Assembly: GCF_020520425.1 (NCBI RefSeq)
Contig: NC_079491.1
Location: 4,265,143-4,329,142, forward strand
Length of the DNA: 64,000 nucleotides
Reading direction: 5' to 3'
DNA from: Spinacia oleracea
Taxonomy: Eukaryota > Streptophyta > Magnoliopsida > Caryophyllales > Amaranthaceae
A program made the translations under genes and the position numbers. The notes beneath the pieces are model-generated. The model searched no databases. It saw only the letters and a program-made list of their open reading frames with translations, and had not been told where the DNA came from. Position 1 is the stretch's first letter. Each line of letters opens with the position of its first letter. Of this stretch, positions 43,901 through 53,425 are shown one piece after another.

Positions 43901-46438
43901 ACCATCAACTCATCAAGATACAGAATAAAGGCTCACAAAGCAAGTTTTTCAGAAAATTGCAGTTTAAAGAACACCAGCTCTTAGCGAAAAAATATGCTCT
44001 GTATCTTGATGGGAGTAATGGGTGTAAGCCAGATTGGTAGTTTTCATAAGATGATATATGTATGACAAACTTTCATCTTTTACCTTCTCACCAGCAGCTA
44101 GGATAATCAATTGACCATCTTCTGCAGGTTTTTTGCTACCGGAAACAGGACCTTCCAGAAATCGCCCACCCTTGGATGTAACTCCCTGCAAATCAAATTA
44201 AATTAAATTTGGAGTTTCAAAGTGGAAAGACTACTGAAGCAAAAAGATACTCGAAAATGAAGAGTGAACCAAAACACAGTCTGGTAATCAATCAGCTGAA
44301 ACTTTTGGGAGATGGAAATTTAACTCACAACTGCAATTACAAACAGTGCATCGAAGCACCAACTATGGTCTAGGATAACTCCAGAATTAGGTTTTAACTT
44401 TTAAGGAAATTGCATCATTATTACCATAAACCCGTATAAGATAGCTAGTTAGTCACTGGTTGTGTTCTGATTAGTTACCAAGATACCTCAACATAATATA
44501 ACAATATGATTCTGTGATGAACAGCCCAGGGTTTTGAATGGTTCAATTTGCTTATTTGACTACAGAGATTACAGTGTAAAGCATGAAAGATTTTGACTTA
44601 TTGCGATTGGCAAGCCTACATCAGAAACCGTAATAAAATGTAAAGCATGGAAAGGTTTGAGTAAGAACACCAAACCACAACAAAATGCAAAACGTGAAGG
44701 TTTGAAAGTTTGTCGGAAGATATCAGAATCACACAAACTTAAACTATAGTAAAAAAGTTGCGAGTTTTCACTAGTACACTTCAAAGTTCAAACCTCACTG
44801 ATCTTTACGGATGTATCTGCATCAACAGTTGACATATCAATATAGCCTTTTCCATTGCAGATTTCCTCAAGGACCCCGTCTTTATCAAAAGCAACCTAAG
44901 GAATCATGAAGGTGTAGATAAATAAGAATACCAAAACAAGATTTAACAAAGCATTCAGAACTAATTTACGAACCGAAATGGCGGCTGAGGGATCAGACAA
45001 CATTGCAATTGTATACTTGCACTTCCTGACCACAGCTGCAGGTGTTTCTCCAACAGTAGCTCCATGTTCCACAAGTTCATTACACTGGAAAAATCATACA
45101 TCTAGTTAAGACTAAATGTATATACACTGTTCAAGATGTAAAAGTTAAGTACAATAACAATAAACGTGAGAACTTCAGCCAAGTAAACATAAAAAATCCC
45201 AGCTTTCATGTCTCGGACTAACACAACTATAAATATTCCACTTGTAAAGGTTCATATTATACATCCCCGTATCCTGTCGTGATTATATAAACTTTTCTCG
45301 TTGCTTGAGATTTTGTATTGTTACACAAGACATATAGTGGAAAACTGAGCAGGAGATTGTTGCTTGATACTGTAGTTAATACGGTTTAGTGTTGTTTCAT
45401 TCATTTCCAATCCCACATAACAAAGATCTAAGAACAGGCTACACTCCTTGTCCCTGATATCAGCGGTAAGGTCGGTGGAGTTTCCGAAACTACTTGAACT
45501 GCATAAAACTTCAGCTCTTCCTATTCCACTAATATATATCAGCATTTTTTATATCCAGTTAGAGCATTTTGGTATAGTGTTTTTTTAAGTGTCGGAGATG
45601 GAATCCAAAACTTGTTTCCAATATTCCATTACCTATTACGGAGTAGTTACTATGATAGGTGGGTAGCACACACCATTTCCTAAGAGTAACCATCACCACC
45701 CATTTTTACCCTTTCCAACCCTATAGTAACAAAATCATTACCCTCCTCAATCTCAAATTGATATAAGGGGACTAATAACGGTAAGAGTTCAGGTTATCAT
45801 TTCAACTTCTTATTGGTTTACATTCCATTCCATTTCCTAAATTTATTACCAAAAGTACAATCGATGTCAATGTCACCAAACAAGTTTCCCGATGCAAGCG
45901 AAATACTGTACTAATTAGCAGGATGGAATAATAAGTTATGAAAGCATTGGTAAAATCATAGCTACAATGACCTAAAATCTCGTCAAAATGAAACTTCTCA
46001 TCAATATGCATCCGATAAAACTCGAAATAGCAAACATATACTTAGAAATTAGAATACTCAATACATTCCCATAAAACACAAGTCCATCCTCATATTGCTC
46101 ACTACAAAAGATCAGACTCTTCCTAACAAAAAATTACTATTTGTTCTCACTTCTGAGTTTCTTTTAGTTGATCATCTTTAGAATTTTTCTCATTGTTCAA
46201 ACTAAAACTTCGAAACAGATTGACATGATGAACCTATAACCCTAAATACTTCAACTAATTAGCACAACAATTCCCAAAACAATCAAAACCACAAAATTGA
46301 AATACCTGAATTTAACATTGAGAAATGCATTACCTTTGAAAGAGTCCTATTCCAAACAGTAACCTTGAAGCCATTGCGCAACAAATTCATGGCCATGGCT
46401 TTGCCCATTATTCCCAGACCCAGAAATCCCACCTCCAT
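40942..46438 (-). CDS. GLYR1: Glyoxylate/succinic semialdehyde reductase 1
   Basis: NADPH-dependent beta-hydroxyacid dehydrogenase family enzyme that reduces glyoxylate to glycolate and succinic semialdehyde to gamma-hydroxybutyrate. It serves aldehyde detoxification linked to photorespiration and GABA metabolism. Eight coding exons, from the start: 46438-46334, 45084-44974, 44895-44794, 44185-44084, 43827-43712, 42357-42279, 42058-41888, 41028-40942, giving 290 aa (Arabidopsis GLYR1 has 289). Rossmann motif GLGIMG at 7-12. Substrate and catalytic positions known from Arabidopsis are all conserved at the same numbers: T95, S121, K170 (GAKMKLVVN), F231, D239. The C-terminus ends KGPKHP and lacks the SRE-type tail I recall for the Arabidopsis protein; with no N-terminal extension, a cytosolic enzyme is most likely. 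The start is the Met directly before the Rossmann fold. Introns carry small MITEs (41,291; 42,088). Confidence 0.95.
41291..41445. mobile_element. Foldback MITE in the last GLYR1 intron
   Basis: GGGTGCTGTTCTATTCACCTG at the left pairs with GGTGAACATAACAGAGCC at the right; TAA on both sides (41,288-41,290, 41,446-41,448). Short member of the family at 1,435-1,753. Confidence 0.78.
42088..42233. mobile_element. Small hAT-like MITE, 'AGTGGCGGATC' family
   Basis: Starts AGTGGCGGATCTAG, ends GCATCCGCCAATG, flanked by GTCAAAGC and GTCAAAAC (7 of 8). Sits in GLYR1 intron 6. A second AGTGGCGGATCC start occurs at 48,644 in the phosphoribosylanthranilate isomerase leader intron, but its other end was not found. 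Confidence 0.6.
42575..42735. repeat. GGGCCCAGCCC-rich block in GLYR1 intron 5
   Basis: Alternating GGGCCCAGCCC, ACCCTTTAA and AAAGGGTTG-type motifs in both orientations, ending GGAACAGGTCTA (inverted TAGACCTGTTCC). Probably a decayed member of the TAGACCTG hAT MITEs; the left end was not identified. Confidence 0.45.
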
Positions 46439-46465
46439 TTTTGTATTTTCTTTTCAAAATATTTC

Positions 46466-46649
46466 CTGCAATTACAAATCTACAAAACATAGACATCAAC
46501 TTGTCGAATTAATATCTAAACAATACTCAAAATTAGATAAATGATAAAAAATTCTAAATCAAAACACTCAATTTATATTATTTTTGTGATTCCGATATGA
46601 AAAATACAAGTGTAAAATAAAATAAATAAATAATGGGAAAGTTTCTTAC
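46466..46649 (-). other. Predicted 5' UTR intron of GLYR1
   Basis: On the minus strand a good donor A|GTAAGAAAC and acceptor TTGTAATTGCAG|GAAAT lie 28 bases before the start codon. AT-rich sequence between supports a 184-bp leader intron. Prediction only. Confidence 0.55.
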
Positions 46650-46771
46650 TTTATGATTGATGTTCGCGAGTTAGTAAGAAAAAGAGTGAGTAATAATAAG
46701 AGATGAGTTGCGAGGGGAGGAGGATGGTGCTGCTATTTTCTGAATTATGACGAAATAATGGAAATTATTAC

Positions 46772-46851
<80 letters not shown>

Positions 46852-46853
46852 TT
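46772..46853. repeat. (ATT)n microsatellite upstream of GLYR1
   Basis: About 27 uninterrupted trinucleotide units, roughly 335-415 bases before the GLYR1 start codon, hence in or just upstream of its core promoter. It is the reason for a poly-isoleucine frame, which is not a gene. Confidence 0.97.
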
Positions 46854-47100
46854 GGACCTTATTAATTTGGTGAATGTTGGCCCACTTGGCCACTTATCAT
46901 AGTGAGCCCACGCAATGAGCTCTATACACACAATTCCAAGATTAAAATGGATCTCGACCACTTATTAAATCTTTACTCAGTAGTTATAGGCATATATTCA
47001 AAAACTAGTTTGTATCTCACCTAATTAAAAAGAAGTAATTAATATCCCCGGACGAGCATCAGCGTCACCTCCATCGGTCACATGTGGTGCTAGGAGCGGT

Positions 47101-47235
47101 GGTCGGTTCTGATACCATTGATACAGGATCACAGGAGAACCATCTCAAAAGTTAGCTTAAGGGGAGGAGAGCCCATGATTTTATATAAACCACACATCAG
47201 CCACCCATATGACCGATGTGGGACTTAACCTTACA
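47101..47235 (-). mobile_element. TRIM-like LTR plus primer site, truncated
   Basis: Minus strand TGGTATCAGAACCGACC (47,101-47,117) is a tRNA-iMet-type primer site. Next to it a 117-bp stretch starts TGATACAGG (47,119) and ends CTTACA (47,235) on the + strand, TG...CA. It contains CCGATGTGGGACTT, a motif typical of miniature plant LTR elements. No second LTR or coding region was found. Confidence 0.6.
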
Positions 47236-47656
47236 ATGGACCGTAACAATATGGGATTGCAACGGGTATTAAATTTTCGAATACATTAAGAATTTCGGAA
47301 GAATCAAATGAAATCATCACCATGACTACAACAGGTTGTTAGATTGTTTTCTTCAAAAAAGTTGTGTATTCCAGCCATATGCGTGGGAGATGATATACTC
47401 GACGATCATAATTATGATAAAAGAAACATTTATTTAATTCAATTTTTGTATTTATTAAATTCAAATAGATACCGTATGACTTTTTATTAATAAATCGACT
47501 CTACTAAAAAAACACATACTGAATAACACTTTTTACTATGGAGGTGTAACTAACGAGTAATAGTATAAAAATGGACGTTGGGACCCGGCCCGGTTTATGG
47601 AATTAATCAATAATAGTTTAAAAAAAAAAAAAAAAAAACAGAGAAAAAAAAAACAA

Positions 47657-47741
47657 ATGGTATCAGAGGAGAAATGAACTGGAGCGACTCGCATTTGGCA
47701 TTCGATTTTTGCAGAACGACTCGTACTTTTGATTTTTGCAG
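47657..47741 (+). other. Predicted non-coding leader exon of the PAI gene, with upstream ATGs
   Basis: A good donor TTTGCAG|GTAATTCC at 47,741/47,742 and an acceptor TTTCGCAG|GACTATTC at 49,158/49,159 would join this leader to the ATG exon. The 5' boundary is unknown; 47,657 is simply its first ATG. That ATG gives a six-codon uORF (stop at 47,675). A second ATG at 47,674 would, after splicing, run out of frame past the main start. Confidence 0.4.
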
Positions 47742-48265
47742 GTAATTCCTCCATCTCCATTCCTTCATCTATGATTTTATTATTTTGATTTTAGACCTGC
47801 CATTTTCACATGAATTAAGATGTTTGTTGAGTTTTTATTTACCAACGTTTTAATTGTTTTGGATGAGTTTTCTTCAAATTGCAATATGATTTAGTTTTCA
47901 TGTTTAATTCACAACAATCTCTTTTTCGGGAATATAACTTATTAATTCTGCAAAATTCACGTCCTTTTCTTTTTAATTTTAGGGTTAAGTTCTCAATTAA
48001 CCTTCTTTTATTTTATTGCTCAAAATTCAATCTTTTGGGTAATTTTAGTTTATGTTCTGTTTTATTACTAGGGGGTTTAGGCCTTAGGGTCGTTTTTTCT
48101 GTATCTCTTTCATTTGATTCTTTGCATTGGTCTCTAATGCATGATTTTTGGTAAGATATCAGCTCATTCCTAATTTCCTATATATCTTTAGCTAATTCTA
48201 TGTTACTTTTGTTGTTGCTGAAGTATAGAATTCAGGTTTGAGATTTTATATGGGACAGGTGTGAG

Positions 48266-48347
48266 GGATAAATTCTGGCTTTCTAAGCTGCATCTTGAGA
48301 TTGTCTATAGGATAAATTCTGGCTTTCTAAGCTGCATCTTGAGATTG
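48266..48347. repeat. 38-bp direct duplication, 44-bp period
   Basis: GGATAAATTCTGGCTTTCTA... through CTTGAGATTG occurs twice without mismatch (48,266-48,303 and 48,310-48,347), inside the predicted PAI leader intron. Confidence 0.9.
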
Positions 48348-49166
48348 CAATAGACATTGCACTTTTGTAACTTGTAAGTCTTGTTCAGGCCTTAATAGTT
48401 AGCATGGAGACTTGTTTTCTAGATTGGAGCAAACTGTTAGAAAGTATTATTCTAGGTTGTGATCCTGCACATACAATTACAATTAAGAATCACATTGTTC
48501 TGCATCGTAATAATGGGTTTTGCACTCGAAATTTGACAAATTCAATTGGTTCTTAGGAGAGCATTGTCTGATTGGGGATCTAGAGATGGTTAAGTGTCTT
48601 TTGGATGTTGTACTGCAATGTGGATATCGGATTGTTGTTGTCAGTGGCGGATCCTGAACTTTGATATTGAGAGGGCCAAAACTAAATATTTCGTACTCTG
48701 TATCTTTATTAAAAAAATAAAAATTATTTTAAATAAATATATTTGAAAGTACGTCTTATTAATTAATACTACACTATTTCACACGTTCACAATATGTGCA
48801 CATTAAATAAACAGAATGGTGAAGGACATACCAGATAAAGTTATTTTTTCTGTTAATTTAGCTTATAAATAAGATCACTATTCTTTTTCCTCTAACAAGT
48901 ATTATACCATCTAAGACACCATGAACATTTGTTATATACGAAGTATATGAAAACAAATTATCAAACATACTTTTTTTTAGCTGATGGGGCGGGCTAATCC
49001 CCATCTACGTCTGCATCTAGAATTATTTAACCCCTTCGTGACTTAATTCAAAGAAGAGAAAAGGAAGTATATCAACTTTTACTTTTCCAGTATATTCATT
49101 CTTTGTTTGCATTCGATTGCAGTGTTATTGAATTTGCTTGATGCCTTCTCTTTCGCAGGACTATTC

Positions 49167-52100
49167 ATGGGATTTGTTAGTTATCTTGGGATTACCATTG
49201 CCCCAAATCGGATATTTGCGGGTAATTGCTTCATGTTTTTTTTTTACTTATGAGCTACAATGATTGTAGTTATTTTATTGAGGTTAGAAGTGACTGTGTT
49301 TACAAGTAGACAAAGGTCTCATGTTAATGCAATGAGTCATGTGTTGATTTCCATGTCTTTGACACTAGCTTGACAGTCCAGTCCCGTCGGAACACTAGTC
49401 AAGGCTAACCGGTAGTTTTGCTAAGCTAATTATGCTACAAAAGTGACCAGGGAAAGAAAATGGTAAGTAAGTAAGCAAGATTGTTTGGAAATATGTTGTA
49501 TATTGCTTGAGAGAAAATACAAATGTGTTGGCTAGTTTGTAAAAATGAATGCGGATGCCCATTTATAGACCCCTTAATCTCTAGAATAATTTATTCTAGA
49601 ATACTGTATAGCCTCTTTGCCAGGAGTGTTCTTACAGTATGTAGGTCCTTCCATCTAGAATATTTCCACTACAAGGAGTTCTACCCAATCTCAAAAATTT
49701 GTACACATCCTTGCTAAAACCTTCTACACAAAACCAAGTTAGAATGCTCAAGACCCTTCCGAATACTCTAGAACCTTTGTCAAGCACCACTGCTGCTGCT
49801 GTGCACCAGACCATGTTTCAGGGCCTCAAACCCTAAAGATGGCCGAACCATTGTCGTTCATATAGCCAAAATATGGCCCATCAAATGGCCCGTTATTACA
49901 TTACTGTCAATATGGTGTTCATTGGGATTTTTCCCCTTTGGAAAATATTCCTAGAACGATGGGGTTGGACTCATATCTCATACTTCCTACTTCATTTCAT
50001 TGCTCTGTCATGTGACTCATGTCATGTAGCAGACCAACTTTTTATTAGCATATGAAGTTCTCAATTGGTATGAACGGTAGATTTACTTGACTTGTAGATT
50101 GTCATGTAGCAAACCAACTTTCTCTTCCTTGTTTTTTTCTTTTTTTTACTTTCTGCTCCTTTCTGGTTTGATTGGTGACAACGACAATCCCCTACGACGA
50201 TTCATGTTAGCCGACCCCAAATCATTTTGGGACTAAGGCTTTGTTGTTGTTGTTGTTGTTGTAAATTGTTATGCATGTAAGTTAAAATTGAATATATGAC
50301 TTGCTCCATTGGTAATTGTTAAACAACAAAGAGTATAATCACCTTATAGTTGCATGATAAATTGACCTCACTGTTAATTACTTGTTAATTACTTGCAGGT
50401 TTACAGAAGAGAGACCATTCAGATCAAAATCTATCAAGGATTCAGTTCAAGTTGAGGAATACAACAGTGCTGTCATCATCATCTAGCAAGTATGGAAAAG
50501 AAGACCAACCTTTAGTGAAGATGTGCGGAATCACAACTGCTAGAGATGCTGCAATGGCAGCTGAAGCCGGTGCTGATTTTATTGGGATGATTATATGGCC
50601 GAAATCTAAGCGTTCTGTTTCTCTTTCAACTGCAAAGGAGATATCAGAGGCTGCTAGGAAGTACGGGGCTGAGCCTGTTGGGGTGTTTGTTGATGATGAT
50701 GCTGACACTATTTTAGAAGCTGCTGCTGCATCAAACATTGAATATATCCAGGTATATACATACATACAGTTTAAAACATGGATTACTACTTTCCTTATAG
50801 ACCTTGTTATCGGGCGGGGCGGATCAGGGTCGGTGCGGGTCAAAAGCGGAATGAAAGGGTCATTTTTAGTGGGTTGATAATGGGCGGGTCGCGGGTCAAT
50901 AGCGAGTCGTTAGTGGGCAGGTCAATAAATGAGCAATGAAAAATGAAAAAAAAGAGAGAGTCGTGTGCAAGTACAAGTGGATACGAAGCACAAATAACTT
51001 TTTGTATCGTTACTATTTTAGTTTTCAAAATTATTGCGGTATAAGTTTGACCCTGTCCAATAAAAACCATATTAACTTGACCCTAACCCTATATCGATTG
51101 AACTACCTGTCCAATAACCAAGTCTATTTCCCTATAGTTAGTTTTCTTCAGCATTTCTAATTTGTGCAACCTTTAAAGTTATGCAGCTTCATGGAAATGG
51201 TTCACGGAGTTGTTTCCCGCAGTTAGTGAAGGAGAATCGAGTTATCTATGTTCTTCACACTGATAAACATGGGGTGCTCCTGAATAATATTTCTCAAGAA
51301 GATTGCGCTCTCGTAGATTGGATCCTAGTGGATAGTGCGACTGGAGGAAGGTACACCCGCCTACTTTGTGACATTATGCATTATTTAGCTTAAAGAACAA
51401 AATTAAAAATTTCCACTATCATACAAGTAAAAAATCACAATCTCTAACTACATTTTTCATATATGTAAATGAATGTTGATCTCTTTTATCCAAATAGTCC
51501 TCTTAGTTCAAAGAGGGTGAGTTTAAGTTGGCCTCCAGTTCTCTTTTGGTTCGTTCGTTAAAGATTGCTCCATTTCCATATATAGTAACATGTCCTCACC
51601 ATTTAACCCACTTGCATAGACTAATAAAACTGTATAAGACAAAGATACCCCCTCTTCCTTAGAACATTTGGGCAAATTCTTAATAAAGCACATTTAGCCA
51701 ACAATTAGGGACAGACGGAGTATTAAGGAAAGAAACTTGTAGTGTCTTCTTTGTTGTTACAGCAACAAGTAAGCGACTTTCAGTGTTGTCCTTGTCGATC
51801 TGAAGTTAGCAGCCATCTGACCATCTTTTCTGGGCCTAGATATCCTTTTTTCTTCTTCTTTGGGGTGTAAAGACATAAAGGGTACATGATTTGATCTTAG
51901 GTCGTGGGTATCACACACAAGACTTCACCGGCTTAGCTAGCTGATATCCACATATATTTACGGGTGTCAAATTTGAGACATGTTTCATCATTGGTATAGT
52001 TAATAGTTTACTACAAGTAGTTGTGTATATTTCCTTAGTTGGTGTATATTTTGTTTTGATCACCCGTAGTTTATGTAAAAACCTTTTCCCAATAGAGAAC

Positions 52101-52751
52101 TGAGGCGTTTGGTAGGGCGTAAAACATTTTCTGAGAAAACAATTTTTCCTCTATTTTCAATTTTACATTGTTTGGTTTGCAAAGGAGTGTAAAACCATTT
52201 TCCCTAGAGTAAAATTGTTCTCCCAATAATGGAAAACCATTTTCCCTTCAAAAGGAAGGGAAAACTGTTTTCCTTCCTTTTCCTTATCTCTCTTGTACAC
52301 TCCTCTCACTACCTCCTGCTGTCCTGTTTACTTTCATTTTCATTTTTCTTACATGGAACCAAACAACGGAAAACTATTTTGGAATTGCGTTTTCCATTGT
52401 AAATTGTTTTCCATGAAAATTATTTTACACTGAAAATGTTTCACACCCAACCAAACAGAGTCTGAGAGGCGGCTCAAATTCCTTAACAAAGTTTTTTAGT
52501 GATGGTCTGTTTTTTGGATTTGCAGTGGGGAAGGATTCGATTGGAAGCAATTTAAGTTACCATCAATAAATAGCAAACATGGTTGGCTATTAGCCGGAGG
52601 AATCAAACCTGAGAATGTCGAGGAAGCCCTTCTAACTCTTTGCCCAAATGGAATCGATGTTAGTAGTGGCATTTGCGCTTCAGATGGCGTCCAGAAAGAT
52701 GAGTCTCGTATATTGTCTTTCATGAATGCAGTAAATTCTGTGCACTACTGA
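49167..52751 (+). CDS. PAI1: Phosphoribosylanthranilate isomerase (tryptophan synthesis), plastid-targeted
   Basis: Third step of tryptophan synthesis from chorismate: isomerises N-(5'-phosphoribosyl)anthranilate to CdRP in the plastid. Coding exons 49167-49221, 50399-50751, 51187-51350, 52526-52751, giving 265 aa (Arabidopsis PAI about 275). Residues 1-55 ([17 protein letters not shown]..., basic and Ser-rich, few acids) look like a transit peptide. The TIM-barrel core starts VKMCGIT with general-base C61, and the general acid D185 lies in [12 protein letters not shown]. Phosphate-binding GGSGEGFDW and [10 protein letters not shown] follow, then DVSSGIC. The start is the only Met upstream of the core in frame within exon 1; a leader exon is likely upstream. 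A poly(A) signal follows at 52,840. Introns 2 and 3 each hold a MITE. The symbol is by family; paralogues elsewhere cannot be excluded. Confidence 0.94.
50175..50262 (+). mobile_element. 3' fragment of an Au-like SINE
   Basis: CCGACCCCAAATCATTTTGG then GACTAAGGCTTTGTTGTTG and a TTG-repeat tail, as in the 3' end of the plant Au SINE family. The 5' tRNA-like part is not evident. Lies in PAI intron 1. Confidence 0.6.
50798..51126. mobile_element. hAT-type MITE, TAGACCT family (copy 3), in PAI intron 2
   Basis: TAGACCTTGTTATCGGGCGGG on the left is inverted on the right (CCTGTCCAATAACCAAGTCTA). 8-bp flanks TTTCCTTA (50,790-50,797) and TTTCCCTA (51,127-51,134) match in seven positions. Left subterminal part is G-rich (GGGTCGGTGCGGGTC). 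Confidence 0.8.
52104..52462. mobile_element. Tourist-type MITE in PAI intron 3
   Basis: GGCGTTTGGTAGGGCGTAAAAC at the left; AACCAAACAGAGTC at the right; TGA on both sides (52,101-52,103, 52,463-52,465). Interior GGAAAACCATTTTCCC palindromes. Same family as 37,664-37,981 and 63,537-63,851. Confidence 0.75.
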
Positions 52752-52839
52752 TACAATTTATAGTGTTTTAAGACAGTTTCTCGTTGAAGGAATGTATAGA
52801 TTTATAGAAAATGGCAATATACATTGAGTTGGTTTGCCT

Positions 52840-52845
52840 AATAAA
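52840..52845 (+). terminator. Poly(A) signal of the PAI gene
   Basis: AATAAA 89 bases after the stop codon, in AT-rich 3' UTR sequence. Confidence 0.65.
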
Positions 52846-52905
52846 GATTATTTCAGCTGCAGAATTGATTGTGTCCATCATTCTGGGTTCTATCTCCCTC
52901 CCAGG

Positions 52906-53417
52906 TAGGGATGGGCATGGGTCTAGGACCCGGCCCAGACCCGGTTAGACCCAGCCCATATTTAAGGGTTTGGGTCTAATTATTTGAGACCCAATGGATC
53001 TGGGACGGATCTGGATCCATGTGTTTAAAAACGGGTCTGGTTTCGGGTCCAATATTCCCAGACCCGGTCCAGATCCGGCCGATGGACCCGGTCAATTATT
53101 AGAAATTAGAAATAGTCTAATTAGATACATGCATGCATTAGTATTTTGGCACTAATTTGCGAATTGTGATATTTTACGTATTGCATGTGAATATGTGATG
53201 GTAAATCGGTTAAATTAATGGCGCGGGAAAATTTTCTAAGACAAAAACGTTAAAAATAAACAAGTAATACTAGACCCATTTTTGACCCGAGACCCATTTG
53301 GGTCTGGGTATGGGTCTGAATTTTTCAGACCCAATGGATCTGGGGCGGGTCTGGGTCCGTCTAAAAAATATGGGTCTGGCTCTGGGTCTCACCAGATCCG
53401 ACCTATGCCCATCCCTA
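52906..53417. mobile_element. hAT-type MITE with perfect 8-bp duplication CTCCCAGG
   Basis: TAGGGATGGGCATGGGTC at the left, CCTATGCCCATCCCTA at the right, flanked by CTCCCAGG at 52,898-52,905 and 53,418-53,425. Subterminal arrays of GACCCGG, GGGTCTGG and GACCCA fill both halves. It lies about 60 bases past the PAI poly(A) signal. Frames within it are not genes. Confidence 0.93.
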
Positions 53418-53425
53418 CTCCCAGG

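Noticed and set aside
46671-46961. 96-codon frame on the minus strand with a poly-isoleucine run
   Set aside because: It is the translation of the (ATT)n microsatellite.
47657-47670. TGGTATCAGAGG as the primer site of another LTR element
   Set aside because: No adjacent LTR end or polypurine tract found; the motif sits in a likely PAI leader and may be chance or a relic.
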